NCBI RefSeq assembly: GCF_003097235.1
Contig: NZ_QEQQ01000020.1
Coordinates: 1 to 64,000 of the forward strand
Reading direction: 5' to 3'
From: Pseudomonas sp. CC120222-01a
GTDB lineage: Bacteria; Pseudomonadota; Gammaproteobacteria; Pseudomonadales; Pseudomonadaceae
DNA: 64,000 bases
The notes beneath the pieces are model-generated. The model saw only the letters and a list, made by a program, of their open reading frames with translations, was not told the DNA's origin and searched no databases. Both the position numbers and the translations under genes were made by a program. Of this stretch, positions 16,501 to 23,163 are shown in pieces. How positions within the stretch are numbered: position 1 is the stretch's first letter; every line of letters starts with the position of its first letter.

Positions 16501-16818
16501 ATGAACACCGAAACACTCAAACAGAAGTCACTCAAGCTTCGCTTGATCATCGACAGCCTGAAGGCGCAAGACCCTGCCGCAATGAAGCTCAGCGTCGAAC
16601 TGGAGCCTCTGCTGAAAGCCGCAGACCAGGAACGCATCCGCACCCCGATGGAGTGGCGCGACATCCCCGGACGCTACCTGTTCACCGAAGAAGGGCTGCA
16701 GCAGTATGCCGACCTCGAGCACGCCTTCGCCGAGTTCCGCATCGAGCTGACGGGGGGCGAATCCCCTACCCTGCGCAAGCTCAAGGCGCGCATGGGGGAG
16801 AAGCCTTCGCAGGGATGA
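16501..16818 (+). CDS. Putative immunity protein for the DUF6861-like effector
   Basis: A 105-residue, mostly helical, charged cytoplasmic protein that I cannot place in a named family. Visible features are an N-terminal helical region (QKSLKLRLIIDSLKAQD) and a central MEWRDIPGRYLFTEEGLQQY. It starts eight bases after the effector stop in the same operon, the standard position of a cognate immunity gene. No strong Shine-Dalgarno is visible, so translational coupling to the effector is likely. The role is inferred from position. Confidence 0.6.
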   Translation: MNTETLKQKSLKLRLIIDSLKAQDPAAMKLSVELEPLLKAADQERIRTPMEWRDIPGRYLFTEEGLQQYADLEHAFAEFRIELTGGESPTLRKLKARMGEKPSQG

Positions 16819-16835
16819 TGGACGGGCAACCTTGC
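16818..16835. repeat. Left copy of an 18-bp direct repeat
   Basis: ATGGACGGGCAACCTTGC recurs at 17502-17519 with one mismatch. The pair brackets the small membrane gene and the Tsi6-like gene, and it suggests insertion or duplication of that segment. Confidence 0.6.
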
Positions 16836-16857
16836 CCTCCCTTTCAAGGCGGACCCA

Positions 16858-17028
16858 ATGACCTTGGCTAGCAGCAAAACTGGATCAATAGCATTCAGGC
16901 TTCGAGCTGTTCTGACCTTACTCATCTGCGCAAGCGTGGGTCTGTTCGCCGTCTATTGGCTAATCACACACGTGCTTCCCATTTACGGCCAGATGTGGGG
17001 TCTCGCCTCTGTTATTGACGTCCCGTAA
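16858..17028 (+). CDS. Small single-span membrane protein (56 aa)
   Basis: ATG at 16858 opens 56 codons to TAA at 17026. The product has a short polar start, then one clear transmembrane segment (VLTLLICASVGLFAVYWLI, about residues 19-37), and a short tail. It lies between two immunity-type genes within the segment bracketed by the 18-bp repeats. Some immunity proteins are small membrane proteins, so a protective role is possible, but nothing in the sequence proves expression. No strong ribosome binding site is visible. Confidence 0.4.
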   Translation: MTLASSKTGSIAFRLRAVLTLLICASVGLFAVYWLITHVLPIYGQMWGLASVIDVP

Positions 17029-17156
17029 ATGACGTTTGGCTTGCTGATGACATGACTGGTCCGTGAAAGCCCAGCCTTTCCAGACCCTGGGCGGGGCAAG
17101 GCAGATAACCTCCACCGAGAAATCACTTTTCAAGCTGGTAAGCCCAGGTGATTAAC

Positions 17157-17459
17157 ATGAAACCGACTACACCACTCGAGTATGTCGACAAAGCGCTCAC
17201 ACTCGCCATTGACCGCCATAATCGCATCCCTGGCTTTCATGTCTACGCCACCGTCATCGATCAGTTAAAGTACATCAGGGCCGTATTCGACGGCACAGAG
17301 AAAGATAAATCGAAGCTGCACAGACTGACGATTGGTGCTATCGCGGCTAAGGAATTTGAACCCACGGACGAAGCCCTCGCCGAGGCATTGCTTCATGTTT
17401 ATTACATTGCAGAGCAATCAGCCAATGGCCTGAAGATTCGCCTGCCTGCAGAAAAATAG
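17157..17459 (+). CDS. Tsi6-like immunity protein
   Basis: A 100-residue helical protein that resembles Tsi6 of P. aeruginosa, the immunity protein that blocks the NAD(P)+ glycohydrolase Tse6. The resemblance runs along the length: PLEYVDKALTLAIDRHNRIPG at the start, QLKYIRAVF, KLHRLTIGAIAAKEFEPTD, and LHVYYIAEQSANGLKI near the end. I chose the ATG at 17157 because AGGTG lies seven bases upstream. No Tse6-type effector gene lies next to it, so it is either an orphan that guards against neighbours' toxins or a partner of the DUF6861-like effector. The family assignment is from memory of the Tsi6 pattern. Confidence 0.7.
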   Translation: MKPTTPLEYVDKALTLAIDRHNRIPGFHVYATVIDQLKYIRAVFDGTEKDKSKLHRLTIGAIAAKEFEPTDEALAEALLHVYYIAEQSANGLKIRLPAEK

Positions 17460-17501
17460 TTACCGAGCGAAAGCCTGCCGCGAGGCCAGGCGCCCTCCCC
17501 A

Positions 17502-17519
17502 ATGGACGGGTAACCTTGC
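17502..17519. repeat. Right copy of the 18-bp direct repeat
   Basis: ATGGACGGGTAACCTTGC differs from the copy at 16818-16835 by one base. It ends two bases before the stop codon of the ADP-ribosylglycohydrolase gene. Both copies are preceded by AAGCCT-type sequence. Confidence 0.6.
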
Positions 17520-17520
17520 T

Positions 17521-18636
17521 TTACACCTGAGTGTAAGTGAGTTCATCCAACTCATCCCCCGGCGGAGCAAGTTCGAATATTCGACTGGCCAAATCACGAA
17601 TGCGTTGCGACCAGGCCACCCTGGCCACCCACTCCGGTGGCATGCCGGATACCCCATACAGGGCCCCCGCAATCTGCCCCGCCGTCGCTGCCACGCTGTC
17701 GGCATCATCGGCAAGGTTGGCCGCCAAGAGAATCGCATCCCGGAAATTGTCCGTATTCCAAACAGCCCAAAGCGCTGCTTCCAAGGTATCGACCACATAC
17801 CCGGACGAGCGAATCTGCTCACGGGATTTGTGCTTGTACTCGCCGGCATTGATGATCAAAGCCCGGGGCTTCAGGGGGCGCACCTTCGGCGACAGCGCCT
17901 CTTCCTTGTCCGCGCCATTGAGCGCCAAATGCAACTGCGCACCGAACAACTTGCAGCACTCAGCGACTTCGATCGCGCCATGGGTCACGCTGCTCTGCGT
18001 CACGCTCTCGCTCCAGGTTGCCGACAGCGAGTGCCGCCGGAAAATGGCCGTAGGTGCGAGCCGTATCAACGAACCATTGCCTGCTGTCGAGGCCTCGAGA
18101 TTGCCCATCCATGCAAGCCCTTGGGCCTCCCACCCTTCCAGGGCTCGGCGGGTGACATTGCCGATGTCGAAGCAGCGGCCATTGACGCTGTTTTCGCCCT
18201 GCCGGTACCAGCGCACCATGGCGCCGGCAAAGGTCGCGAAATCGAACTTGCCTTGGCTTGCGTAGGTGTCCGCCAGGCACAGCGCCATGCTGGTATCGTC
18301 GGTCCACTCACCCGGCGCAAGGCGGAAAGGACCACCGCCGACCATATCGCTGACATGCCCCTGATCGCGCGGCTGAAACTCCAGGGTCGTGCCTACCGCA
18401 TCACCAATCGCCAGTCCCAGCAGTGCGCCCTGCGCACGGTCCAGCGCCTGCTCCGGTGACAACGTGCACGGCCTGTCACCCAACCAGGCAGGCTTGATAC
18501 GCGGCAGCCTGGGGGCATCGGGCTTCAACGTGTAGTCCATGCGCTGCTGCAACTGCGCAGACCACTCGGGCAGCAGGTTGACGTAGCGCTGGGCGTACTC
18601 GCTCAGGGTTGCATCCGGGCTTCTCAGGTCGATCAT
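17521..18636 (-). CDS. ADP-ribosylglycohydrolase family protein, Tri1-like candidate
   Basis: A 371-residue ADP-ribosylglycohydrolase (DraG/ARH family), an enzyme that removes ADP-ribose from modified proteins using two Mg2+ ions. The metal-binding motifs are intact: GLAIGDAVG early, PGEWTDDTSMAL (about residues 103-114), and ANLADDADSVAATAGQIAGALYG near the end. ENSVNGRCFDIG and NGSLIRLAP are also family signatures. I chose the ATG at 18636 because AAGGA lies just upstream; the frame is open 50 codons further but would overlap the divergent gene. Beside T6SS effectors, enzymes of this family act as immunity proteins (Tri1) that reverse toxin ADP-ribosylation of FtsZ. That role is inferred here from context. 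Confidence 0.85.
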   Translation of the reverse strand: MIDLRSPDATLSEYAQRYVNLLPEWSAQLQQRMDYTLKPDAPRLPRIKPAWLGDRPCTLSPEQALDRAQGALLGLAIGDAVGTTLEFQPRDQGHVSDMVGGGPFRLAPGEWTDDTSMALCLADTYASQGKFDFATFAGAMVRWYRQGENSVNGRCFDIGNVTRRALEGWEAQGLAWMGNLEASTAGNGSLIRLAPTAIFRRHSLSATWSESVTQSSVTHGAIEVAECCKLFGAQLHLALNGADKEEALSPKVRPLKPRALIINAGEYKHKSREQIRSSGYVVDTLEAALWAVWNTDNFRDAILLAANLADDADSVAATAGQIAGALYGVSGMPPEWVARVAWSQRIRDLASRIFELAPPGDELDELTYTQV

Positions 18637-18775
18637 GCTGATTCCTTGCTGTGGGTAGCGCTCATCCATGCGAACATTCTGCGGAACCTGCTGCTCACTG
18701 GCAACGACTCGTACCGGCGCAAAGCCGAGGCCATCCGGATGGCCGCTAGAGTCCACCTCCAAGGCGCTTCCCAGC

Positions 18776-19345
18776 ATGAAATTCAATGATACCTACACCA
18801 GCCGCGAGCACCGTTTTTCGCTAGGGATAGAACTGACCTCACAGCAGTGCTACCTGTCGATCCCGGTCAGCAACGCACTGGCCGATTACGAAGAGTATTA
18901 CCGCATCGACAAGGCCCGATACACGGCTTGGCTACAAGATCCATCAGCAGCACTGCCCATGGTCGTCCGATGCCGCCGCCGCGAACTGGACCCTGCCCTG
19001 ATGATGCAACCTGGCGCCCAGCGCGGCACGGCTGACCCCGGTACCTGGGAGCTTTCGGAAGTCGCGGCGGTACTGGCGCGCGCAGCAAACTTGCTGCTGC
19101 GCAATGGCGGCTACTCAAACTGGGCCAACACGCTCCTGGGCTACCACTCACGGCTGCACAGCGCCCCCGAACAGGTTCGCTTGAGCGTGTTCGCAATGCC
19201 CTGTGGCATGGGCACGCTTAGCGATGCCGTGCTGTACGAAAACGGCACGCTGTCGGTCGAGGCCACCGATGAATTACACGCCTTGCTCGGGTGGCTGCGG
19301 GAGTGGGCAATCGAGGGTCGCATGGTGGGCGCAAAGCCGCTCTGA
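18776..19345 (+). CDS. Unrecognised protein divergent from the ADP-ribosylglycohydrolase gene
   Basis: A 189-residue soluble protein of unknown family. It starts with a beta-rich region (REHRFSLGIELTSQQCYLSIPVS), has an ALADYEEYYRID segment, a charged loop, and a helical end (LHALLGWLREWAIEGRMVG). There is no signal peptide or membrane span. It diverges from the hydrolase gene across about 140 bases, which may hold a shared control region. By location it could be an additional immunity factor or a helper of the hydrolase. I do not assign a function. Confidence 0.6.
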   Translation: MKFNDTYTSREHRFSLGIELTSQQCYLSIPVSNALADYEEYYRIDKARYTAWLQDPSAALPMVVRCRRRELDPALMMQPGAQRGTADPGTWELSEVAAVLARAANLLLRNGGYSNWANTLLGYHSRLHSAPEQVRLSVFAMPCGMGTLSDAVLYENGTLSVEATDELHALLGWLREWAIEGRMVGAKPL

Positions 19346-19783
19346 CAACCCTCACGAAACCGCTTCGGCACGCCATATTCCGTCGCATTGCCATCATTGA
19401 AACGCGCCGCGATGGAAGTCGAATGCCAACGGGATGACGCAAAAAAATGAGACCCGCTTCACTTTTTGAAAAAAACTTTTTACACCAATTTTTACCGTTC
19501 TCTTAGCACTTCAGCCCCCTGACTTTAGGGGCCAAACCCCCATTTCCTGCACTCGAAACCCACCGCCAATGGCATGGCGCCATCATTGCGTCGCATCACA
19601 AAACAGGGAAAAAATCGCGCCCCTCGCCGGAACTTCTTCCTCAGCGGGGTGCCCTACTCGGCATTGCTGGCAACACGATATTCATGTGCCAGCACTCAAA
19701 TTGCCGCAGCCGAGAGGCGCGATTTTCAGGTCCACGCCATTGGCGTTTCAGGACGATCAAGCAGGCTCATGGACGATGTACCG
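19346..19783. other. Leader region of the T6SS operon
   Basis: About 440 bases without a convincing gene. The first part (19440-19500) is AT-rich with A and T runs. The middle contains a sigma-54-like promoter match. An upstream extension of the next frame to 19574 exists, but it has no ribosome binding site and runs through this promoter, so I do not count it as coding. Confidence 0.5.
19575..19589 (+). promoter_or_regulatory. Candidate sigma-54 promoter of the T6SS operon
   Basis: TGGCGCC followed by ATCATTGC gives a GG and a GC dinucleotide separated by exactly ten bases, the hallmark of a -24/-12 promoter. The -12 part TTGC matches the consensus fully; the -24 part matches TGGC only. It lies 195 bases upstream of the first T6SS gene. 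RpoN control has been reported for several Pseudomonas T6SS clusters. Confidence 0.4.
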
Positions 19784-20533
19784 ATGACACAGACTTTTGA
19801 TGTCGAAGCACTGATCAAGCTGCGTAGCCAGACGCGGGCGATCTCCGATGCGCTGAAGGCGCAGGCGGCGGATTACCTTGCCACCGTGGCACCGCTGATC
19901 CGTCCGCAAAACCTGTTTGGCGAATACCTGCAAGGCGCCCAGCGCAGCAGCGGGCGCGAAACCCAGGGCCATTTCCAGTCGTTGATCGAACTCTACGAGC
20001 GCATCGGCTCGGCCACGCCGTTCCAGCTGGTCAGCGAGCTGGAAGTGCCGCTGAACCTGATCAGCACCACCCCCGAACTGTTCCCGCTGGAATACGACAA
20101 GGTCCTCGAACAGAGCGGCCAGGTCATCCGCATCACCAGCCCGACGCGCTGGGTGGTGGGCTTCCACGCCTTCGACCTGGCGCAGTTTCGCAACGTCATC
20201 AAAGACCCCAACCGCAGCAGCGCCGAGCTGTACCGCTTCGTGGTGCACTACCTGGTGCTGTTCTACTGCCTGAGCAAGTCGCCGGGCCTGGGCCGGCTGT
20301 TCGAAGGCCTGCGCTACGGGCTCAGCTTCGAGCGCCTCAAGGGCTTTGGCGACCTGCCGTTCTGCGTGATCAGCTCGCCGGTGCGCTCGGAACTTCCCGA
20401 CGATTCGGTTATCCGTAGCAGCACGCAAATTGCCGGCAACACCAGTTTCGAAGAGCTGGTGGGGCGCGACAACATCCTGGAAATGAACGACGACATCCGT
20501 CAGCGCCTGCTGCTGACGATCGAAGGACTGTAA
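19784..20533 (+). CDS. T6SS operon-leading protein of unknown function
   Basis: A protein of about 249 residues that opens the T6SS operon, 64 bases before tssB. It is soluble, with no signal peptide. Recognisable stretches include ALIKLRSQTRAISDALKAQA at the start, RITSPTRWVVGFHAFDLAQF in the middle, and LLLTIEGL at the end. It does not look like TssA, TagJ or Fha; tssA is at the other end of the operon. A cytoplasmic accessory role in sheath assembly would fit its position next to tssB-tssC, but that is a guess. The start is uncertain: 19769 is an alternative, and neither has a strong Shine-Dalgarno. Confidence 0.7.
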   Translation: MTQTFDVEALIKLRSQTRAISDALKAQAADYLATVAPLIRPQNLFGEYLQGAQRSSGRETQGHFQSLIELYERIGSATPFQLVSELEVPLNLISTTPELFPLEYDKVLEQSGQVIRITSPTRWVVGFHAFDLAQFRNVIKDPNRSSAELYRFVVHYLVLFYCLSKSPGLGRLFEGLRYGLSFERLKGFGDLPFCVISSPVRSELPDDSVIRSSTQIAGNTSFEELVGRDNILEMNDDIRQRLLLTIEGL

Positions 20534-20597
20534 CGCGCAGGGCCCGCTGGCGGGCCGCGCAATGATTCGCAGCGAATTGCTCGCACTGGAGAACACG

Positions 20598-21137
20598 ATG
20601 GCGAAGAAGGAAAGCACCCAGCACAAACTCGACCGCGTTCGCGCGCCTCGGGTCCATATCACCTACGACGTGGACATCGGTGATGCCATCGAGAAAAAGG
20701 AGCTGCCCTTTGTCGTTGGCGTGCTGGGCGATTTCTCCGGCAATCCGCTGGAGCCGCTGCCCAAGCTCAAGGACCGCAAGTTCGTGTTCATCGACCGCGA
20801 CAACTTCAACGGCGTGCTCAAGGGCATCAAGCCGCGCCTGACCTACCGCGTCGACAACACCCTGGCCAAGAACGGCACCCAGCTGGGCGTCGAGCTGAAC
20901 TTCAACAGCCTCGAAGACTTCGAGCCACAGAACGTGGTCAAGCAGGTCGAGCCGCTGCGCAAGCTGCTGGAAGTGCGCAACAAGCTGGCCGACCTGCGCA
21001 ACAAGATGGGCGGCAACGACAAGCTCGAAGAGCTGCTGATGGACGTGCTGCAGAACACCGAAAAGCTCAAGACATTGGGCCAGGAATTCGGCCGTGAAGC
21101 CGAAGTGAAAGACCCGTCCAGCGACGATCGCGCCTGA
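20598..21137 (+). CDS. tssB: T6SS contractile sheath small subunit TssB
   Basis: A 179-residue TssB (VipA), which pairs with TssC to build the contractile sheath around the Hcp tube in the cytoplasm. The family signature is clear: RAPRVHITYDVDIGDAIEKK, LPFVVGVLGDFSG, and KDRKFVFIDRDNFN. The conserved C-terminal helix region DKLEELLMDVLQNTEKL is present; this part docks with TssC and holds the site recognised by ClpV in related systems. The ATG at 20598 is preceded by GGAG. tssC follows after 14 bases. Confidence 0.97.
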   Translation: MAKKESTQHKLDRVRAPRVHITYDVDIGDAIEKKELPFVVGVLGDFSGNPLEPLPKLKDRKFVFIDRDNFNGVLKGIKPRLTYRVDNTLAKNGTQLGVELNFNSLEDFEPQNVVKQVEPLRKLLEVRNKLADLRNKMGGNDKLEELLMDVLQNTEKLKTLGQEFGREAEVKDPSSDDRA

Positions 21138-21151
21138 GCAGGAGCCCGAAC

Positions 21152-22654
21152 ATGACCGACAAGCAAACCGCACCGCAACAGGCCGGCGACCTGGTCGAAG
21201 TGGAAAACTTCGCCCCGCAGCCATCGCTGCTCGACAGCATCATTTCGCAAAGCCGCGTGGCCCGCTCCGACACCGAGCGCAACCGCACCCGCGACCTGAT
21301 CGGCGAACTGGTGAACCAGGTGCTCGAGGGCGAGATGACCCCGAGCAAGGACCTGATTGCCGTGCTCGACGCACGCATCGCCGAAATCGATTCGATGCTC
21401 TCCGAGCAGATGAACGAGATCATGCACGCCCGTGAGTTCCAGCAGCTGGAAGCCTCTTGGCGAGGCCTGAAGTATCAGGTCGACCAGACCGAGACCAGCA
21501 CCACGCTGAAGATCCACCTGCTCAACGCCTCGAAGAAAGACCTGGTGCGCGACCTCAAGGCCGCCAGCGAATTCGACCAGAGCGCGCTGTTCAAGAAGGT
21601 CTACGAAGAAGAGTACGGCACCTTCGGTGGCGCCCCGTTCGGCATGCTGATCGGCGACTACGAGTTCAAGCGCAGCCCCGAAGACATGTACCTGCTCGAA
21701 GAGATCTCGCACGTCGCCGCCGCGGCCCACGCGCCGTTCATTTCGGCGGCGTCGCCCGAGCTGTTTGGCTGGGACTCGTTCACCGAGATGTCCGGCCCGC
21801 GTGACCTGGCGAAGATCTTCGACACCGTCGAATACGCCAAGTGGAAGTCGTTCCGCGCCTCGGAAGATTCGCGCTACGTCGGCCTCACCCTGCCCCACGT
21901 GCTCGGTCGCCTGCCGTATGGCCCGGATACCACGCCGGTGGAAGAATTCAACTTCGTCGAAAGCGTCGACGGCCGCGACCACAACAAGTACCTGTGGATG
22001 AACGCCGCCTACGCCCTTGGCACCCGCGTCACCGATGCCTTCTCTCGCTACGGCTGGTGCGTGGCGATTCGCGGCGTGGAAGGCGGCGGCCTGGTCGAAG
22101 GCCTGCCGACCCACACCTTCAAGACCGATGACGGCGAAATCGCCCTCAAGTGCCCGACCGAAATCGCCATCACCGACCGCCGCGAAAAAGAGCTGTCGGA
22201 CCTCGGCTTCATCCCCCTGGTGCACTGCAAGGGCACCGACTACGCCGCCTTCTTCGGCACCCAGTCGGCGCAGAAGCAGAAGCAGTACAACACCGACATC
22301 GCCAACGCCAACGCACGCCTGTCGGCACAGCTGCAGTACATCTTCGCCACCTCGCGTATCGCCCACTACATGAAGGCGATCATGCGCGACAAGATCGGCA
22401 GCTTCGCTTCGCGCATGGATGTGGAGCGCTTCCTCAACCAGTGGCTGGCCAGCTACGTGCTGCTCGACGACACCGCCAGCCAGGAGGCCAAGGCCAAGTT
22501 CCCGCTGCGCGAAGCCCGCGCCGAGGTGTTCGAAGTGCCCGGCAAGCCAGGCGTGTACAAGGCCGTGACCTACCTGCGCCCGCACTACCAGCTCGACGAA
22601 CTGACCGCCTCGCTGCGCCTGGTCGCCGAACTGCCGCAAGGCGCCCGCGGCTGA
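21152..22654 (+). CDS. tssC: T6SS contractile sheath large subunit TssC
   Basis: A 500-residue TssC (VipB), the major sheath protein. Family hallmarks include LEASWRGLKYQVDQTET (about 103-119), GMLIGDYEFKRSPED (about 165-179), the Gly-Pro containing FTEMSGPRDLAKIF, and the C-terminal FEVPGKPGVYKAVTYLRPHYQLDEL. The length is typical. It lies directly after tssB with a short spacer, as in almost all T6SS loci, and a 26-base gap separates it from tssE. Confidence 0.98.
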   Translation: MTDKQTAPQQAGDLVEVENFAPQPSLLDSIISQSRVARSDTERNRTRDLIGELVNQVLEGEMTPSKDLIAVLDARIAEIDSMLSEQMNEIMHAREFQQLEASWRGLKYQVDQTETSTTLKIHLLNASKKDLVRDLKAASEFDQSALFKKVYEEEYGTFGGAPFGMLIGDYEFKRSPEDMYLLEEISHVAAAAHAPFISAASPELFGWDSFTEMSGPRDLAKIFDTVEYAKWKSFRASEDSRYVGLTLPHVLGRLPYGPDTTPVEEFNFVESVDGRDHNKYLWMNAAYALGTRVTDAFSRYGWCVAIRGVEGGGLVEGLPTHTFKTDDGEIALKCPTEIAITDRREKELSDLGFIPLVHCKGTDYAAFFGTQSAQKQKQYNTDIANANARLSAQLQYIFATSRIAHYMKAIMRDKIGSFASRMDVERFLNQWLASYVLLDDTASQEAKAKFPLREARAEVFEVPGKPGVYKAVTYLRPHYQLDELTASLRLVAELPQGARG

Positions 22655-22680
22655 CCGGCCGCTGTGTACAGGGATGACAC

Positions 22681-23163
22681 ATGAGTAACCAGGCCCGCCT
22701 GCTGCCCTCGCTGCTCGACCGACTGCTGGACGACCGTCCCTACCAGTCGGCCGAAGCGGCCGCGCAGCGCACCTGTTCGCTGGCCGAGTACAAGGCGAGC
22801 ATCGTCCGCGACCTCGAGGTGCTGGTGAATACCCGCCAGTCCCTGGTCGCCGAGGAGCTCGACGGTTTCAGCCAGCTCGGTGGTTCCATCCTTGAATACG
22901 GCATGCCCGATTTCATCAGCCGCAGCGTGCTCGACCCCCATGATCGCCGGCTCATCCAGCAACAGCTGGAGCGGGCGATCAGCACCGGCGACCGGCGTTT
23001 TCGCCGGGTGCGGGTGCAACTGCTGGCCCAGGAAAACGGCCACCGCATGTTGACCTTCCGCGTGGACGCTGTGCTGCGTCTGCAGGACATCAGCCGCCAG
23101 GTGTCGTTCGACGCCGTGCTGCAGGTCAACACCCAGGAATACAAAGTGCAGAACCTCAACTGA
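22681..23163 (+). CDS. tssE: T6SS baseplate protein TssE (gp25-like)
   Basis: A 160-residue gp25-like baseplate wedge protein that helps start sheath polymerisation. Visible features are LLPSLLDRLLDDRP near the start, LGGSILEYGMPDFISRS (about 64-80), and AISTGDRRFRRVRVQLL, all usual for TssE. The stop codon overlaps the tssF start by one base (TGATG). Confidence 0.95.
   Translation: MSNQARLLPSLLDRLLDDRPYQSAEAAAQRTCSLAEYKASIVRDLEVLVNTRQSLVAEELDGFSQLGGSILEYGMPDFISRSVLDPHDRRLIQQQLERAISTGDRRFRRVRVQLLAQENGHRMLTFRVDAVLRLQDISRQVSFDAVLQVNTQEYKVQNLN

Noticed and set aside
19574..19783. N-terminal extension of the first T6SS gene to 19574
   Set aside because: The extension covers the AT-rich leader and the candidate sigma-54 site and has no ribosome binding site. 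Its residues look like random translation.
20843..22639. A 598-codon minus-strand frame opposite tssC
   Set aside because: Antisense shadow of tssB-tssC, with no domain pattern and composition typical of complement translation. The same holds for long frames opposite tssF, tssM, the TssM-like gene, rlhA and the aminotransferase gene.
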